DNA from: Desulfomonile tiedjei DSM 6799
GTDB taxonomy: Bacteria; Desulfobacterota; Desulfomonilia; Desulfomonilales; Desulfomonilaceae
DNA length: 64,000 nucleotides
Direction: 5' to 3'
NCBI RefSeq assembly: GCF_000266945.1
Contig: NC_018025.1
Location: forward strand, 4,530,001 to 4,594,000
Program-made: the position numbers and the translations under genes
Shown here: positions 24,896 through 33,368 of the stretch, one piece after another
How positions within the stretch are numbered: the first letter of the stretch is position 1
How the letters are laid out: every line of letters begins with the position of its first letter
Notes under the pieces: model-generated
What the model was told of the DNA's origin: nothing
Seen by the model: only the letters and a program-made list of their open reading frames with translations
Database searches by the model: none

Positions 24896-25287
24896 CCCAG
24901 TGTTTTTGACTCCCCTCCCGGAATTCTCTGAAGAGGCACCGAGGAGCGGCGGAGATGGCACGTTCACCGGCGGGAATGAATTCCCATATCCAACCTCGAT
25001 CAGGACTTAAACACCCACACGATTCCATTGTCAAGCAAATTATGTCTTTTTTTTTATAGTTGTGTTATTTTTCCAGAATAAGAATTAGCAAAGTTAAACC
25101 ATTCTTTGAAACTTGGGCAGACAAGCCCTCAGAGCGCGTTACATGAAGGTTTAACAGTAAGAAACGGAAGACTTCCTATATTCACTATGAAAAATTCTCG
25201 ATTGCAGGCAGGCAGAACAAGAATAACGCGTACGCGTTGTGAATACCAATTTGCTTTCAAAGTCAGACGAAAGATCCCCTCTACCCC

Positions 25288-25495
25288 CATAGGCGCTAAC
25301 TTTGCTGTAATTCTTTGTCCCGCAGGGACTGAAGAAAATAGCCCGGTAATTTATTGCCGGGAATCTGTGTACCAGCCGTCCCTCCGGGACTCTAAAATCA
25401 TTAGGGTTTTACCTTAACCGGCGATGAATCGCCGGCCTATTTTCAGTTGTTCCTCCGGAACAAACGACCAAAAACGCCATAAGTTAGCGCCTATG
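25288..25495 (-). repeat. Family-3 multi-hairpin element, copy 3, with 15-bp inverted ends
   Basis: Bounded by CATAGGCGCTAACTT (25288-25302) and AAGTTAGCGCCTATG (25481-25495), a perfect terminal inverted repeat. Inside are the same five hairpins as copy 1, in reverse orientation and almost identical in sequence. Confidence 0.8.
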
Positions 25496-25553
25496 CCCTC
25501 TACTCCCCTCTATTAAAGGGGGGAATGGGGGATTTTGAAGGCAAATTGATATG
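25496..25553 (+). repeat. Family-4 repeat attached to family-3 copy 3
   Basis: CCCCTCTATTAAAGGGGGGA then ATGGGGGATTTTGAAGGC. The same order, family 3 then family 4, is found at 11561-11835. Confidence 0.7.
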
Positions 25554-25558
25554 AGAAG

Positions 25559-27151
25559 TTACTCACGCGAACGTTTTTCGGTCAGCGGCACAATGCGGAA
25601 AAGCAGATATCGTTCCGAGGATGCTTCAGGCACCTTTTCGACGCCCCATCCGAGAGAGTTCAGGCCGCGTATGACGGTGTCATGATATTTCAGATCTTTT
25701 GCATCGGAGTACAGGAAATCCGGGGCATTGGATTCCGTCACCCGTCTGAGCCGATCCAGGGTATCCAGATAAATTTCGTGATCGGGGACTCCGGACCTCA
25801 CCAACGAGATTGTCTTGCACCCGGACAAGTAATGAATGATACGAGGACGGCCTGTCAGCACAATTGCATCCGGGGCATTCGCCTTGAGCCACCGCGCTGC
25901 CGAAAAGAAAGCGGAACTCCGGTCGTTCTGTGCCCCGCCTTTTTCCAGAGCATGTCTTGCTTCCCAGACTACTCCGACATTGTGGCCCAGATTCAACGCT
26001 CCAAGTACCAGAAATGCTATGACTAAAACCTTTTCCGGTGTGGGAAATCCGTGCCGGTTGCGCACCAGCTTTATCGTTTCGAAAATTCCCAGAGCAAGGA
26101 AGAGGTACAATCCGGGTAACAGGAAGATGATGTACCTGGTTCCCGCGCTGGTCAGCACAAGACCGCAGAACTGGAGAACTGTCAGCGGGACGAAAAGGCG
26201 CTCGCCCTTCCGACATGCCTGGACCATCCCGAACAGAGTCAACAAGGGTACTGGAACCTCGAGGATTCCCGTCTTCACGGAAATTCCGGTAAGTGCCAGA
26301 TTGCTCTCAGGAAAATACTCCAGGACGGCAGTGGCTATCACGCGTACCTGATCGCTCCAGTGCCTTCCTGCCACAGCATTCAGGTACGTGCCTTCGGATT
26401 CCGAGATTGGAAACGAAGCCTTCCAGTATTGCCACAAAACAAACGGGATAATTGAAATAATGAGAAAAAAAAGTGTCTTAATCAGACGCTCGGTCTTTGA
26501 AAGATTTCTCCACGCACTGAAGAAGAATACGGCTGCAGCAAAAGGAATAGCTATGCCGTTTATTCGAATCAGACACGGCATTGCCATGAGCGCGCCAGAA
26601 ACTGCCAACCACGCGTATGTCGGGGTATCCTTGGCTGACAAAACGCCGTGAAGAGCGATAAATGTGAACAATGCAAAAGGCACATCCGCTAGGACGAAAG
26701 TAGCGTTGTAGAGAAGCACGTAATTCAGCACAAAGACTCCTCCGACCAACACCGCAATGTCCCTGCCCGCGACCCTCGCAATCAGCAGAAACCCGAAAAC
26801 CGCTGCCAGGAATCCGGTAACGGCCATTAGGGCACGATAGCTGAAGAAATCGGAACCGAACAGCCGGGCAGTTCCAGCGAGAATCAGGGGAAGACCGGGA
26901 GGCACAAAAGTGTGGGGCTCCCCATTGAAAACATACCCTTCCCCTCGAGCAATGGATTCTCCGAGTGACAGATAAAGAGCGCTGTCCGGGGTGGCATTCC
27001 ATGAGCTGTTCACAATCAAGCAGAACCCGACCAGGGCCAAAACCAAAATAACCGTCAAACGCCCACGGGTGTAAAGACCCTTGAGCGATTGGGCCATTTC
27101 CGCGAAAGCCGGTTCCGACCGAACAGAATTGCTCTGATCAGAGAAGTGCAT
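25559..27151 (-). CDS. GT39-like polytopic glycosyltransferase
   Basis: 530 residues from the ATG at 27151, preceded by AAGGAA; the frame upstream runs through a repeat and is rejected. About eleven hydrophobic helices. After helix 1 the loop 'NATPDSALYLSLGESIARGEGYVF' and 'PPGLPLILAGTARLFG' match the ArnT/PMT_2 group, with the acidic residue pattern needed for the polyprenyl-phosphate sugar donor. The C-terminal soluble part ('WLKANAPDAIVLTGRPRIIHYLSG') is typical of family members. The acceptor is unknown. A methyltransferase follows on the same strand upstream but with a 319-base gap. Confidence 0.75.
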   Translation of the reverse strand: MHFSDQSNSVRSEPAFAEMAQSLKGLYTRGRLTVILVLALVGFCLIVNSSWNATPDSALYLSLGESIARGEGYVFNGEPHTFVPPGLPLILAGTARLFGSDFFSYRALMAVTGFLAAVFGFLLIARVAGRDIAVLVGGVFVLNYVLLYNATFVLADVPFALFTFIALHGVLSAKDTPTYAWLAVSGALMAMPCLIRINGIAIPFAAAVFFFSAWRNLSKTERLIKTLFFLIISIIPFVLWQYWKASFPISESEGTYLNAVAGRHWSDQVRVIATAVLEYFPESNLALTGISVKTGILEVPVPLLTLFGMVQACRKGERLFVPLTVLQFCGLVLTSAGTRYIIFLLPGLYLFLALGIFETIKLVRNRHGFPTPEKVLVIAFLVLGALNLGHNVGVVWEARHALEKGGAQNDRSSAFFSAARWLKANAPDAIVLTGRPRIIHYLSGCKTISLVRSGVPDHEIYLDTLDRLRRVTESNAPDFLYSDAKDLKYHDTVIRGLNSLGWGVEKVPEASSERYLLFRIVPLTEKRSRE

Positions 27152-27218
27152 GAATTTCCTTGAATATGGCGTAACAAGAGGGACGCATATAGTGTCTGCC
27201 AAAAGTCTTGTCCGATTC

Positions 27219-27306
27219 AAATCCCCCAAGCCCCCTTTATGAAAGGGGGGTAAGAGGCAACATCTAAATTCCCCCCTTATTAAAGGGGGGCCAGGGGGGA
27301 TTTTTC
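27219..27306 (-). repeat. Tandem pair of family-4 repeats
   Basis: AAGCCCCCTTTATGAAAGGG ... then CCCCCCTTATTAAAGGGGGG and CCAGGGGGGATTTTTC. Two units in tandem lie directly upstream of the gene at 27151. Nothing else is seen in 27152-27470. Confidence 0.7.
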
Positions 27307-27470
27307 GACTCACATCCGCATTGAGCTTCGGTCATTTATCTTGGCAATGACTATAAGGAATCTTTCTGGAGAGAAATGTCCCTCGGAGTCTTACTGTCAT
27401 ATAGGGTCCGATTCTAGTCCGACTGAAGTTTTATTTCAAATTGAGGTAGCACGATTCCGTGCTCCCGGAA

Positions 27471-28238
27471 TTACACTTTCTTCAGTATCCAAATGTACGT
27501 GGGACAAATGAAATAGGCCATCCGAACGAGCAATAAGGCCGCCTTTTGAGTCCAAGATCCAGGCGTCACCAGTTCCGTGGCAGAATATTTCACCGGATCT
27601 TGTATCACTTCGAGCGTGTAATCGTGACATTGAAACGCTGCGGTGAGTTTTCTCAAACCGGGCAAGGTAAGCAGATTCTCGTAGTAAATGTCGCCTTTTC
27701 CGAACATGCGGCAGTACAGGTTCGCAATCGGCTTCGGGAATACCGACAGGAGAGGCAATCCGTAATGAGGTTCGATCAAGCAGAGTCTATTATGCGCTGC
27801 AAAATAGCAGATCCCGCCTCTTTTGAGGACCCGATAAATCTCATGCATGAGCTGTGTAGAATCCGGCACGTGCTCGTAAATATGGGTACACGTCACTACG
27901 TCGAAAGATTCGGCTTCAAGGCCGGTGTCGATAGCGTCTGCCACCGTAAACCGAAGGGCGTCGCTGGAAAAATGCTCTGTGGCATGTTCCACGGCAGGCC
28001 GGTCGATATCTATCCCCAGGGTGAATTTAAAGCTTCTGCTGTACAACCGGGTCATCAGTCCCGCAGAGCACCCCATGTCAAGCAGACGCAATTCAGCCAA
28101 AGACCCGGGGCCGCCACAGTAGTCTTCCAGGACTGCCACGGTTTTCATAGCTTTTTGGTTCTGGCGTTCATCGTCGAACTGGTACTCTGCGAATCGCTCC
28201 GAAAACCCGTACTGATACACGTGTTTATTCTCAGACAT
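27471..28238 (-). CDS. Class I SAM-dependent methyltransferase
   Basis: 255 residues. SAM motif I 'LRLLDMGCSAGLMTRLYS' at about 49-66, an acidic residue in 'GIDIDRPAVEHA', and 'DVVTCTHIYEHVPDSTQLMHEIYRVLKRGGICYFA' at about 113-147 place it in the Methyltransf_11/UbiE-like group. The substrate cannot be told. The C-terminal hydrophobic stretch (about 230-250, 'KAALLLVRMAYFICPTYIW') suggests membrane association, as in enzymes acting on lipids or cell-surface glycans. Confidence 0.85.
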   Translation of the reverse strand: MSENKHVYQYGFSERFAEYQFDDERQNQKAMKTVAVLEDYCGGPGSLAELRLLDMGCSAGLMTRLYSRSFKFTLGIDIDRPAVEHATEHFSSDALRFTVADAIDTGLEAESFDVVTCTHIYEHVPDSTQLMHEIYRVLKRGGICYFAAHNRLCLIEPHYGLPLLSVFPKPIANLYCRMFGKGDIYYENLLTLPGLRKLTAAFQCHDYTLEVIQDPVKYSATELVTPGSWTQKAALLLVRMAYFICPTYIWILKKV

Positions 28239-28566
28239 GCAGCCCGTCCCTTATTTTCTGAAGAGAATCCGGGCACGCACATATCACGGGATCATTGTCG
28301 AAGCAAACGGAATTTTGCTTGGAGAAAACTTGATTTGGCTTCTGCATTGAAACGTTGACAAGAGATGGCTGTCTGAGTACTGTGAAATAGTGAGGTAGAT
28401 AATTCTGCCCCAATTCGAGTACATCACGGAATTAAGCCCATTTGGACTCGTCCGGGAAGCGTACTCACAAGAAGTCCATGCTGCGCGGACATGAGTGCCG
28501 CCTACCGTGCCTGAGGGCCGAGAACATGCGCATGGACTTTTCTCGTTCAGGAGACGGGATAAAAGT
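28239..28566. other. Intergenic region with a long inverted repeat
   Basis: AAGTCCATGC (28472-28481) and GCATGGACTT (28530-28539) are perfect inverted arms around a 48-base GC-rich loop, with T-runs outside on the plus strand. It may end transcription from the small basic gene at 28567. No gene is seen in the rest. Confidence 0.4.
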
Positions 28567-28788
28567 TTACGAGTTTGTGACCGTAGAGCCCAGGCGCGAC
28601 TTCACCATTGTCTTCAATCCAGACGAAGAATTTTCCTTGCCGGTCTTCTTGCCAGGTTCCTTCTTGACCTTTTTCGGCTTACTTGCAAGCGCGGCGTCCA
28701 GCACTTCATCAAAAGTGAAGGGGTATAACGAGATCATCTCTGGTTTAGGGCCAGGGCGCTTCTTAGATTTATCCGCAGTCTTGCTTAT
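28567..28788 (-). CDS. Small basic Lys/Pro-rich protein, apparent ATA start
   Basis: The frame ISKTADKSKKRPGPKPEMIS followed by LYPFTFDEVLDAALASKP and a long Lys-rich tail is strongly protein-like and resembles small proteins with an 'xSLxPLTxEEALxALLxxKP' core found beside many toxin-like genes. The codon at the expected start (28788-28786) is ATA, with AGGAAG nine bases upstream. There is no ATG, GTG or TTG in frame before an upstream stop; the first ATG is at 28737 and would give 56 residues without the basic N-terminus. Either ATA is used or the start codon was lost by mutation. It starts 13 bases after the PIN-like gene, in the same operon. Confidence 0.6.
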   Translation of the reverse strand: MSKTADKSKKRPGPKPEMISLYPFTFDEVLDAALASKPKKVKKEPGKKTGKENSSSGLKTMVKSRLGSTVTNS

Positions 28789-28801
28789 GTGAAAATTCTT
28801 C

Positions 28802-29296
28802 CTAGAATCTGATATTCAGTTCTCGCAGCATCCCAAAGGTGTTGACAGACTTCACCCCGAACTTCTGACAAACGTTTGGGATGGGCACTCTGTTTTTTCT
28901 TTGCAGGTCCAACACTTCTTGCGTCACTATTGTGTGTCCATTGTGCTTAGCATAAGCTATTAGCCATCCATCGGCACCAGCGGCGAATTCTCTTTTGGCA
29001 AGATCATGGTACTGGTTCTCACTCTGGACCCAAGCCATAATGTCGCTATAGTTTCCGATTACCGAGGCATCGTCTGTTGATGAAAAAGCACTTGCGAAAT
29101 CGTTCCTTACCCAGGCAGCTAAGTCATCATTGCCCCGCAACAATTCATCTTGAACGCGATCAATACTTTCAATTTGTCTATTATTGGCAAGACTAATGAG
29201 CATGTTCCAGAAAGCAGGGACCAAATCAAAAGCGTAGTAACGCCGAGCTGCTTCTATAAAGACGTTGGCGTCAAGCAAATATCTAGCCCCTTTCAT
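28802..29296 (-). CDS. DUF4411 PIN-like domain protein, probable toxin
   Basis: 164 residues. The N-terminus 'RYLLDANVFIEAARRYYAFD' has the first PIN aspartate (D9), and 'FAAGADGWLIAYAKHNGHTIVTQEV' at about 105-129 supplies the second acidic cluster, which is the DUF4411 pattern. PIN-like proteins are Mg-dependent RNases; DUF4411 genes are typically paired with an XRE-ImmA/IrrE gene, as here (two bases upstream). I infer a type II toxin-antitoxin-like or defence pair. It lies in an island flanked by a transposase remnant. Confidence 0.85.
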   Translation of the reverse strand: MKGARYLLDANVFIEAARRYYAFDLVPAFWNMLISLANNRQIESIDRVQDELLRGNDDLAAWVRNDFASAFSSTDDASVIGNYSDIMAWVQSENQYHDLAKREFAAGADGWLIAYAKHNGHTIVTQEVLDLQRKNRVPIPNVCQKFGVKSVNTFGMLRELNIRF

Positions 29297-29298
29297 AA

Positions 29299-30462
29299 CT
29301 AAACCCCGATGAAGCCAAGAGACTCAGCGTAACGGTCAAAAGTTTTGCCATAAAGCCCGGTTAGATGATATGCTTCATCGTAAAGTAGTCTATCCGATTT
29401 CACAGCCAGTATCACATTCGTGGCAAATGTGCGACCTACGCGCATATTCTGAGTAGCATAGAAATCGCCTCCAGGCCGCCTGTCAGCTTTCTTTAGATAC
29501 ACACGTTTTCGATACCCCTCATAAAAACTCAGGAAGCTCTCTTTTGATATTAGGTCGAGATCGAGCGCCCGCCGTGCTACTACGATTTCGCTTGCCTTGA
29601 ACAAACGAGCAAGATACCTAAATGGTTCGTCTTCATCTTTAGCCGTTTGCCACTCTCTGGCCATCAGTTCAGATGGCACCAAGAATTCTGCTGCTGCTTG
29701 ATCGCACTTCTTTTCTATAGGATCATCTGCTACATGAATTTGTCTTAGATCAAAAGCTGCGCTGCTGCCAAAGCAAATATGAGCTAGTTCGTGAGCCAGA
29801 GTAAACATCTGGGCAGCCTTTACGTCTGCTCCATTAATGAAAGCCAATGGAGCGTATTCATCTACTAGGACGAATCCCCTAAATTCTGTAACGTCCAAAG
29901 GTCGATGTGTGTTGTTTCCAACAACCCCATTGACTATTACGATGATTCCTGCCCGCTCCATTGTCTCTTGCAGGAATTGCAGCGCTTCTGCCCATGTTTT
30001 CAAATCCGATGCCCAATTCTGGTCTACCCGAAGTATTTCTCTCATACATTGGACAACCGATTGGACAGGCTTATCTACTTTGACAGATTGCACGAATGAC
30101 AGTGAATCATGGCCTTGCTGGATGAGATACTCCCTCATCCAAACCTGTCTTTTTTGCATTTCGTAAATTGTGTCAAGCAACTCGGGACTGATGCGTGTCG
30201 GGGGTGCTTTTTCAAAAGTCCTAAAATATGGGATAGGCAATTCTTCAGTTGGTGGTTTTTCGAGAAACAAATAACCGAATGGGGTTGCAGTCTGTTTTGC
30301 CAACTCTTCTAACTGCCGTAGCGTAGGCTGTTGTTGCCCGGTAAGCCATTGCATTAGTTTAGGAAATTTAGCTTCTAGTTCAGGTATAGATTTCCTAGAG
30401 CGCGACAAAGCCCACTTAAGAACGTTTAGGTTAGCTGCTACCTTTGTCATCGCCATCTCCAC
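29299..30462 (-). CDS. XRE-family/ImmA-IrrE metallopeptidase-domain protein
   Basis: 387 residues. The N-terminal 60 residues are a HTH-like region ('LKWALSRSRKSIPELEAKFPKLMQWLTGQQQPTLRQLEELAK'), and the middle 'TPFGYLFLEKPPTEELPIPYFRTF' is the usual linker. The ImmA/IrrE zinc peptidase domain has HELAH ('TLAHELAHICFGSS') near 227-236 and a later glutamate-rich 'KKCDQAAAEFLVP'. Partner of the DUF4411 gene two bases downstream, so it would be the antitoxin/regulator that binds the operon promoter. Three Met codons open the frame (MEMAMTK); I keep the first. Confidence 0.88.
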   Translation of the reverse strand: MEMAMTKVAANLNVLKWALSRSRKSIPELEAKFPKLMQWLTGQQQPTLRQLEELAKQTATPFGYLFLEKPPTEELPIPYFRTFEKAPPTRISPELLDTIYEMQKRQVWMREYLIQQGHDSLSFVQSVKVDKPVQSVVQCMREILRVDQNWASDLKTWAEALQFLQETMERAGIIVIVNGVVGNNTHRPLDVTEFRGFVLVDEYAPLAFINGADVKAAQMFTLAHELAHICFGSSAAFDLRQIHVADDPIEKKCDQAAAEFLVPSELMAREWQTAKDEDEPFRYLARLFKASEIVVARRALDLDLISKESFLSFYEGYRKRVYLKKADRRPGGDFYATQNMRVGRTFATNVILAVKSDRLLYDEAYHLTGLYGKTFDRYAESLGFIGV

Positions 30463-30634
30463 GGCACCTTTTGATTCTTCCCTGAGTCCTGTCTATCAGA
30501 ATGCTTGTCCCTTTTTTTAGTTCCTTGATATCCCATCCGATCTGTACATCAACCGCTCCCCTTCCGTTCCTTTGATAGCCGCAATCATTCTCCCACCATC
30601 AGAAACTTTTCTCAATTTCCAGCGGAAAGCAAAC

Positions 30635-30763
30635 TCATTGCTAGAATATGTGAACAGGGATCGAGAGCACGTCAATACGGCTGAGAGCTTCTTTGCTCTC
30701 TTGAAGCGTTGTCACTATGGGATCTTCCACAGCCTATCCAAACTGCACCTTTTTCGATACTAA
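30635..30763 (+). pseudogene. IS1595-type (ISXO2-like) transposase remnant
   Basis: The frame ends with YVNRDREHVNTAESFFALLK followed by RCHYGIFHSLSKLHLFRY, which matches the C-terminal DDE end of IS1595 transposases (typical '...HTNTIEGFWSLLKRGVYGTFHSVSKKHLHRY'). The stop after RY removes the usual tail, and upstream in-frame sequence (from 30572) no longer matches. So it is a short fragment, the trace of an insertion beside the PIN/IrrE island. Confidence 0.75.
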
Positions 30764-31068
30764 TCAGCAATATTTGGGTGAGTCAAGTATAATATTCCGA
30801 AACCTTTCACCATAGGGTTCCCAAAGCAGGTGACTTCCACGTATGGATTTGCCCCACGGCTTTCTGCCCGCCACTCGCCAATAAACTTGTAAGCGGACGA
30901 AATAGTCGTGGCGACTTTTTCGGGAGGTATGATCACCCTTCCAAATTCCGCATTCATCGAGCCTATTGGGTAGGGGAATACGAGGCACCTGTACATCGGG
31001 CTAAAATACCGAAGAGCATATTGGACCGCAACGTTTTCCCGCCGTAACAAGCTCTTAACATATTTCAC
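30760..31068 (-). CDS. Hypothetical protein
   Basis: 102 residues from a GTG. I do not recognise it. The composition is natural, with a mixed helix/strand pattern ('VIIPPEKVATTISSAYKFIGEWRAESRG') and a hydrophobic end 'GFGILYLTHPNIAD'. The ribosome site is weak. Its 3' end touches the transposase remnant, so it may be truncated. It could be a decayed island gene. Confidence 0.4.
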   Translation of the reverse strand: MKYVKSLLRRENVAVQYALRYFSPMYRCLVFPYPIGSMNAEFGRVIIPPEKVATTISSAYKFIGEWRAESRGANPYVEVTCFGNPMVKGFGILYLTHPNIAD

Positions 31069-31182
31069 GCTTTAGCCGGCTCTTTTCCTTGAGTTAACGG
31101 AGATCCCCTTCCCTCTTCCTTGCCTCTAGCTGCGCTGCATGTTAGGAATGTCTGATTCTCGTTCAGACTGGAAAGCAGGTTT

Positions 31183-31914
31183 ATGGAAGCCCGTTTCAAT
31201 CGGATCTGGCTGCGCCTCAATGCGGAGACCGTCGGACGCGACGATCACTGGTGGATTGCATTGCAAAACAGGGCATTCTTTGAGGATATGGCACCGGTGA
31301 TTCGGAAATGGGTGCGAGGGAGAGTGCTCGATCTGGGAGCCGGGCGTCTCGCCTGGGAAAGCCTGATACGAGAACAAACTGATGACTGCTTGAGCGTGGA
31401 TTTGACGCTCCATCATCCTGACCTCGATGCCCTGGTGGATGCCACTGCAGTGCTTCCATTTCGGGATGCCAGCTTCGATGTGGTTTTCTGTTGCTCGGTC
31501 CTGGAGCACGCTCCGGAACCCTGGAACGCGTTTTCGGAAATCTTTCGAGTGCTTAAACCCGGTGGCACTGCCATAATATCTTTGCCTTTCGTGCTACATT
31601 TGCATGACGCTCCTCTGGATTTTTACAGATTTACCAGGTTCGGCATTGAGCGGCTGGCTCTAGCTTCGGGATTTCGCGTCGAGGAAATCGTGGTGAACGG
31701 AGGTCTCTTCCATCTGTTCCTGAACGTGCCTTCTGTTGTAATGTCTGTCTCGTTAGAGGCCGTGGGGTTGCGATCTCTCATGCGGACATCGACGCGCGTG
31801 TGGTTGCAGGCCGCTCGTTTCTTCGATCGAGTCTTTCGGCTCCATGAACCATTCGCCTCCAATCACATAGCCGTGCTTCGGAAGGCGGACAATGTAGGCG
31901 AAAAATCCGGATGA
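31183..31914 (+). CDS. Class I SAM-dependent methyltransferase
   Basis: 243 residues. 'GRVLDLGAGRLAWESLI' at about 46-62 is motif I, 'DLTLHHPDLDALVDATAVLPFRDASFDVVFCCSVLEHAPEP' at about 72-112 is the Methyltransf_11 core, and 'EIFRVLKPGGTAIISLPF' follows. The end has a 'DFYRFTRFGIERLALASGF' motif often seen in O-methyltransferases working on sugars or lipids. The start ATG has a moderate site upstream. Substrate unknown. Confidence 0.87.
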   Translation: MEARFNRIWLRLNAETVGRDDHWWIALQNRAFFEDMAPVIRKWVRGRVLDLGAGRLAWESLIREQTDDCLSVDLTLHHPDLDALVDATAVLPFRDASFDVVFCCSVLEHAPEPWNAFSEIFRVLKPGGTAIISLPFVLHLHDAPLDFYRFTRFGIERLALASGFRVEEIVVNGGLFHLFLNVPSVVMSVSLEAVGLRSLMRTSTRVWLQAARFFDRVFRLHEPFASNHIAVLRKADNVGEKSG

Positions 31915-31984
31915 AGCCCGTTACGGATTGAGAGTAAAACTTGTTCAGATATGGATTGTTCCTTTAAGCTCAGTTATTACCGCC

Positions 31985-32235
31985 AGTATGGCTGAGACGT
32001 GTCATCGGAGCCCCAGCGGGGCGATCCAAATGGTAGCCATGGGTGCAACCCATGGAAAGATTTATAGCAAAAGAGGAAAGCGAGGTCCCTGGCGGGGTCC
32101 ACCATCAACTCAGATGGACCGATTGTGGACCCTTTCAGGGTCCAAGCCTCTATAATGTGGGCGCCTCTTCCCACGGGTTTGCACCCGTGGCTACTCATGG
32201 TTCGTCCCTCCAGGACGTCAGAGCTCTGAGGCCCA
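31985..32235. repeat. Family-6 multi-hairpin element
   Basis: A series of palindromes: CCCCAGCGGGG, ATGGGTGCAACCCAT, GGTCCCTGGCGGGGTCC, GGACCCTTTCAGGGTCC and CCACGGGTTTGCACCCGTGG, plus GTAGCCATGGG and its inverted partner CCCGTGGCTAC near the ends. It resembles family 3 in design but not in sequence. One copy here, filling most of 31915-32333. Confidence 0.65.
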
Positions 32236-32333
32236 GTAGCGCCCAAACGAAAGGCCAGGAAATCACCTGAGCCAAGAGCATGATCCATTGCGTTCGCATG
32301 TCATTTCAGATGCAATAGAAGGAGAATCCATTC

Positions 32334-33356
32334 TTGAAGCTTGACGTAATCGGCTTCGGATCGCTGAATCTTGACGAAATATGGGAAGTGCCCAGGGAAT
32401 TCTTACGAGTTCACGATCTCCCCCTCGGTGAGGAATACGTGCGCGACGTGAACTGGTTCGCACGGTTCTATCCCGAGTTGCGCAAACACGGAATCATGAT
32501 GGACACGACACCTGGAGGTTCCGCTGCAAACACCATAGCGGCATTACGAAAACTGGGGTTTTCCACGGGATTCTATGGCTGTGCCGGTGAGTCCGATCTG
32601 ACTGCGTTGAAGCTGGAAGACCTTGGAAGGCCGAAGGATCTGAGAATTCATACAGTTCCGGTTGCAGCGGGAAGATGCCTGGCTCTCATAGACGCTGAAG
32701 ACTCCCTAAAAGACAGGGTGCTGCTTATTTTGCCGAACGCCAACGATATGGCAGGGTCCGAAGATCTGGACACGGCATACTTCCTGAATGCGTCATGGCT
32801 CCATTTAACGTCCTTTGTCGCACGAGATCCTCTGGATGCCCAGATGAATCTTGCTGCAAGCGTGCACGGGAACACCCAAATCAGCTTCGATCCCGGAGCG
32901 ATCTACAGTTGCCTCGGCATGAGCACACTCGAGCCTCTTCTCAGAAGAACCGATGTACTCTTCTCAAGCGTAGAGGAATTGGAGCAACTGACTTCAGTGA
33001 ACGGAGTTGAAAATGCCGTCGACACGCTTATGAAATTGGGGATTGAAATTATTGTCGTAAAAATGGGTGAAAAAGGACTGAAAGCTTTTTCACGAGATCG
33101 TGCAGTATCTCAGCCCCCAATTCCGGCACGTACGATCAAAGACCGGACAGGGGCAGGAGATGTCGCTGCTGCGGGTTTCTTGGCGGGGATGTTGCTGTCT
33201 CTCAATATTGAGGAATGTGCTGAATTGGCTGCGATTACAGCATCCAGGAGTATTGAAGGATTTGGCCGCAACGCGTATCCTGATCGATCCGTTCTCGAAA
33301 CAATGTTGTCCCGGGGGCAAGCAGCCGGGAGCAAGCACGTACAGCAAGATGCTTAG
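32334..33356 (+). CDS. PfkB-family carbohydrate/nucleoside kinase
   Basis: 340 residues from a TTG start with AGAAGGAGA 7-8 bases upstream. N-terminal 'IGFGSLNLDEIWEV' and 'TPGGSAANTIAALRKLGFSTGFYGCAGESD' form the substrate site, and 'DRTGAGDVAAAGFLAG' near 260-275 carries the catalytic aspartate of the anion hole. The middle holds 'FSSVEELEQLT' and 'IIVVKMGEKGLKAF', as in the archaeal-type PfkB sugar kinases. The substrate is unclear. It is followed after 12 bases by a HAD phosphatase, so kinase and phosphatase act in one pathway or oppose each other. Confidence 0.87.
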   Translation: MKLDVIGFGSLNLDEIWEVPREFLRVHDLPLGEEYVRDVNWFARFYPELRKHGIMMDTTPGGSAANTIAALRKLGFSTGFYGCAGESDLTALKLEDLGRPKDLRIHTVPVAAGRCLALIDAEDSLKDRVLLILPNANDMAGSEDLDTAYFLNASWLHLTSFVARDPLDAQMNLAASVHGNTQISFDPGAIYSCLGMSTLEPLLRRTDVLFSSVEELEQLTSVNGVENAVDTLMKLGIEIIVVKMGEKGLKAFSRDRAVSQPPIPARTIKDRTGAGDVAAAGFLAGMLLSLNIEECAELAAITASRSIEGFGRNAYPDRSVLETMLSRGQAAGSKHVQQDA

Positions 33357-33368
33357 TGGAGGAATGCA

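Noticed and set aside
27152-27313. N-terminal extension of the second GT39-like frame
   Set aside because: It translates tandem family-4 repeats; the ATG at 27151 has AAGGAA.
28442-28792. Plus-strand open frame covering the small basic gene
   Set aside because: The minus-strand frame has natural Lys/Pro-rich composition, operon context and a family-like core.
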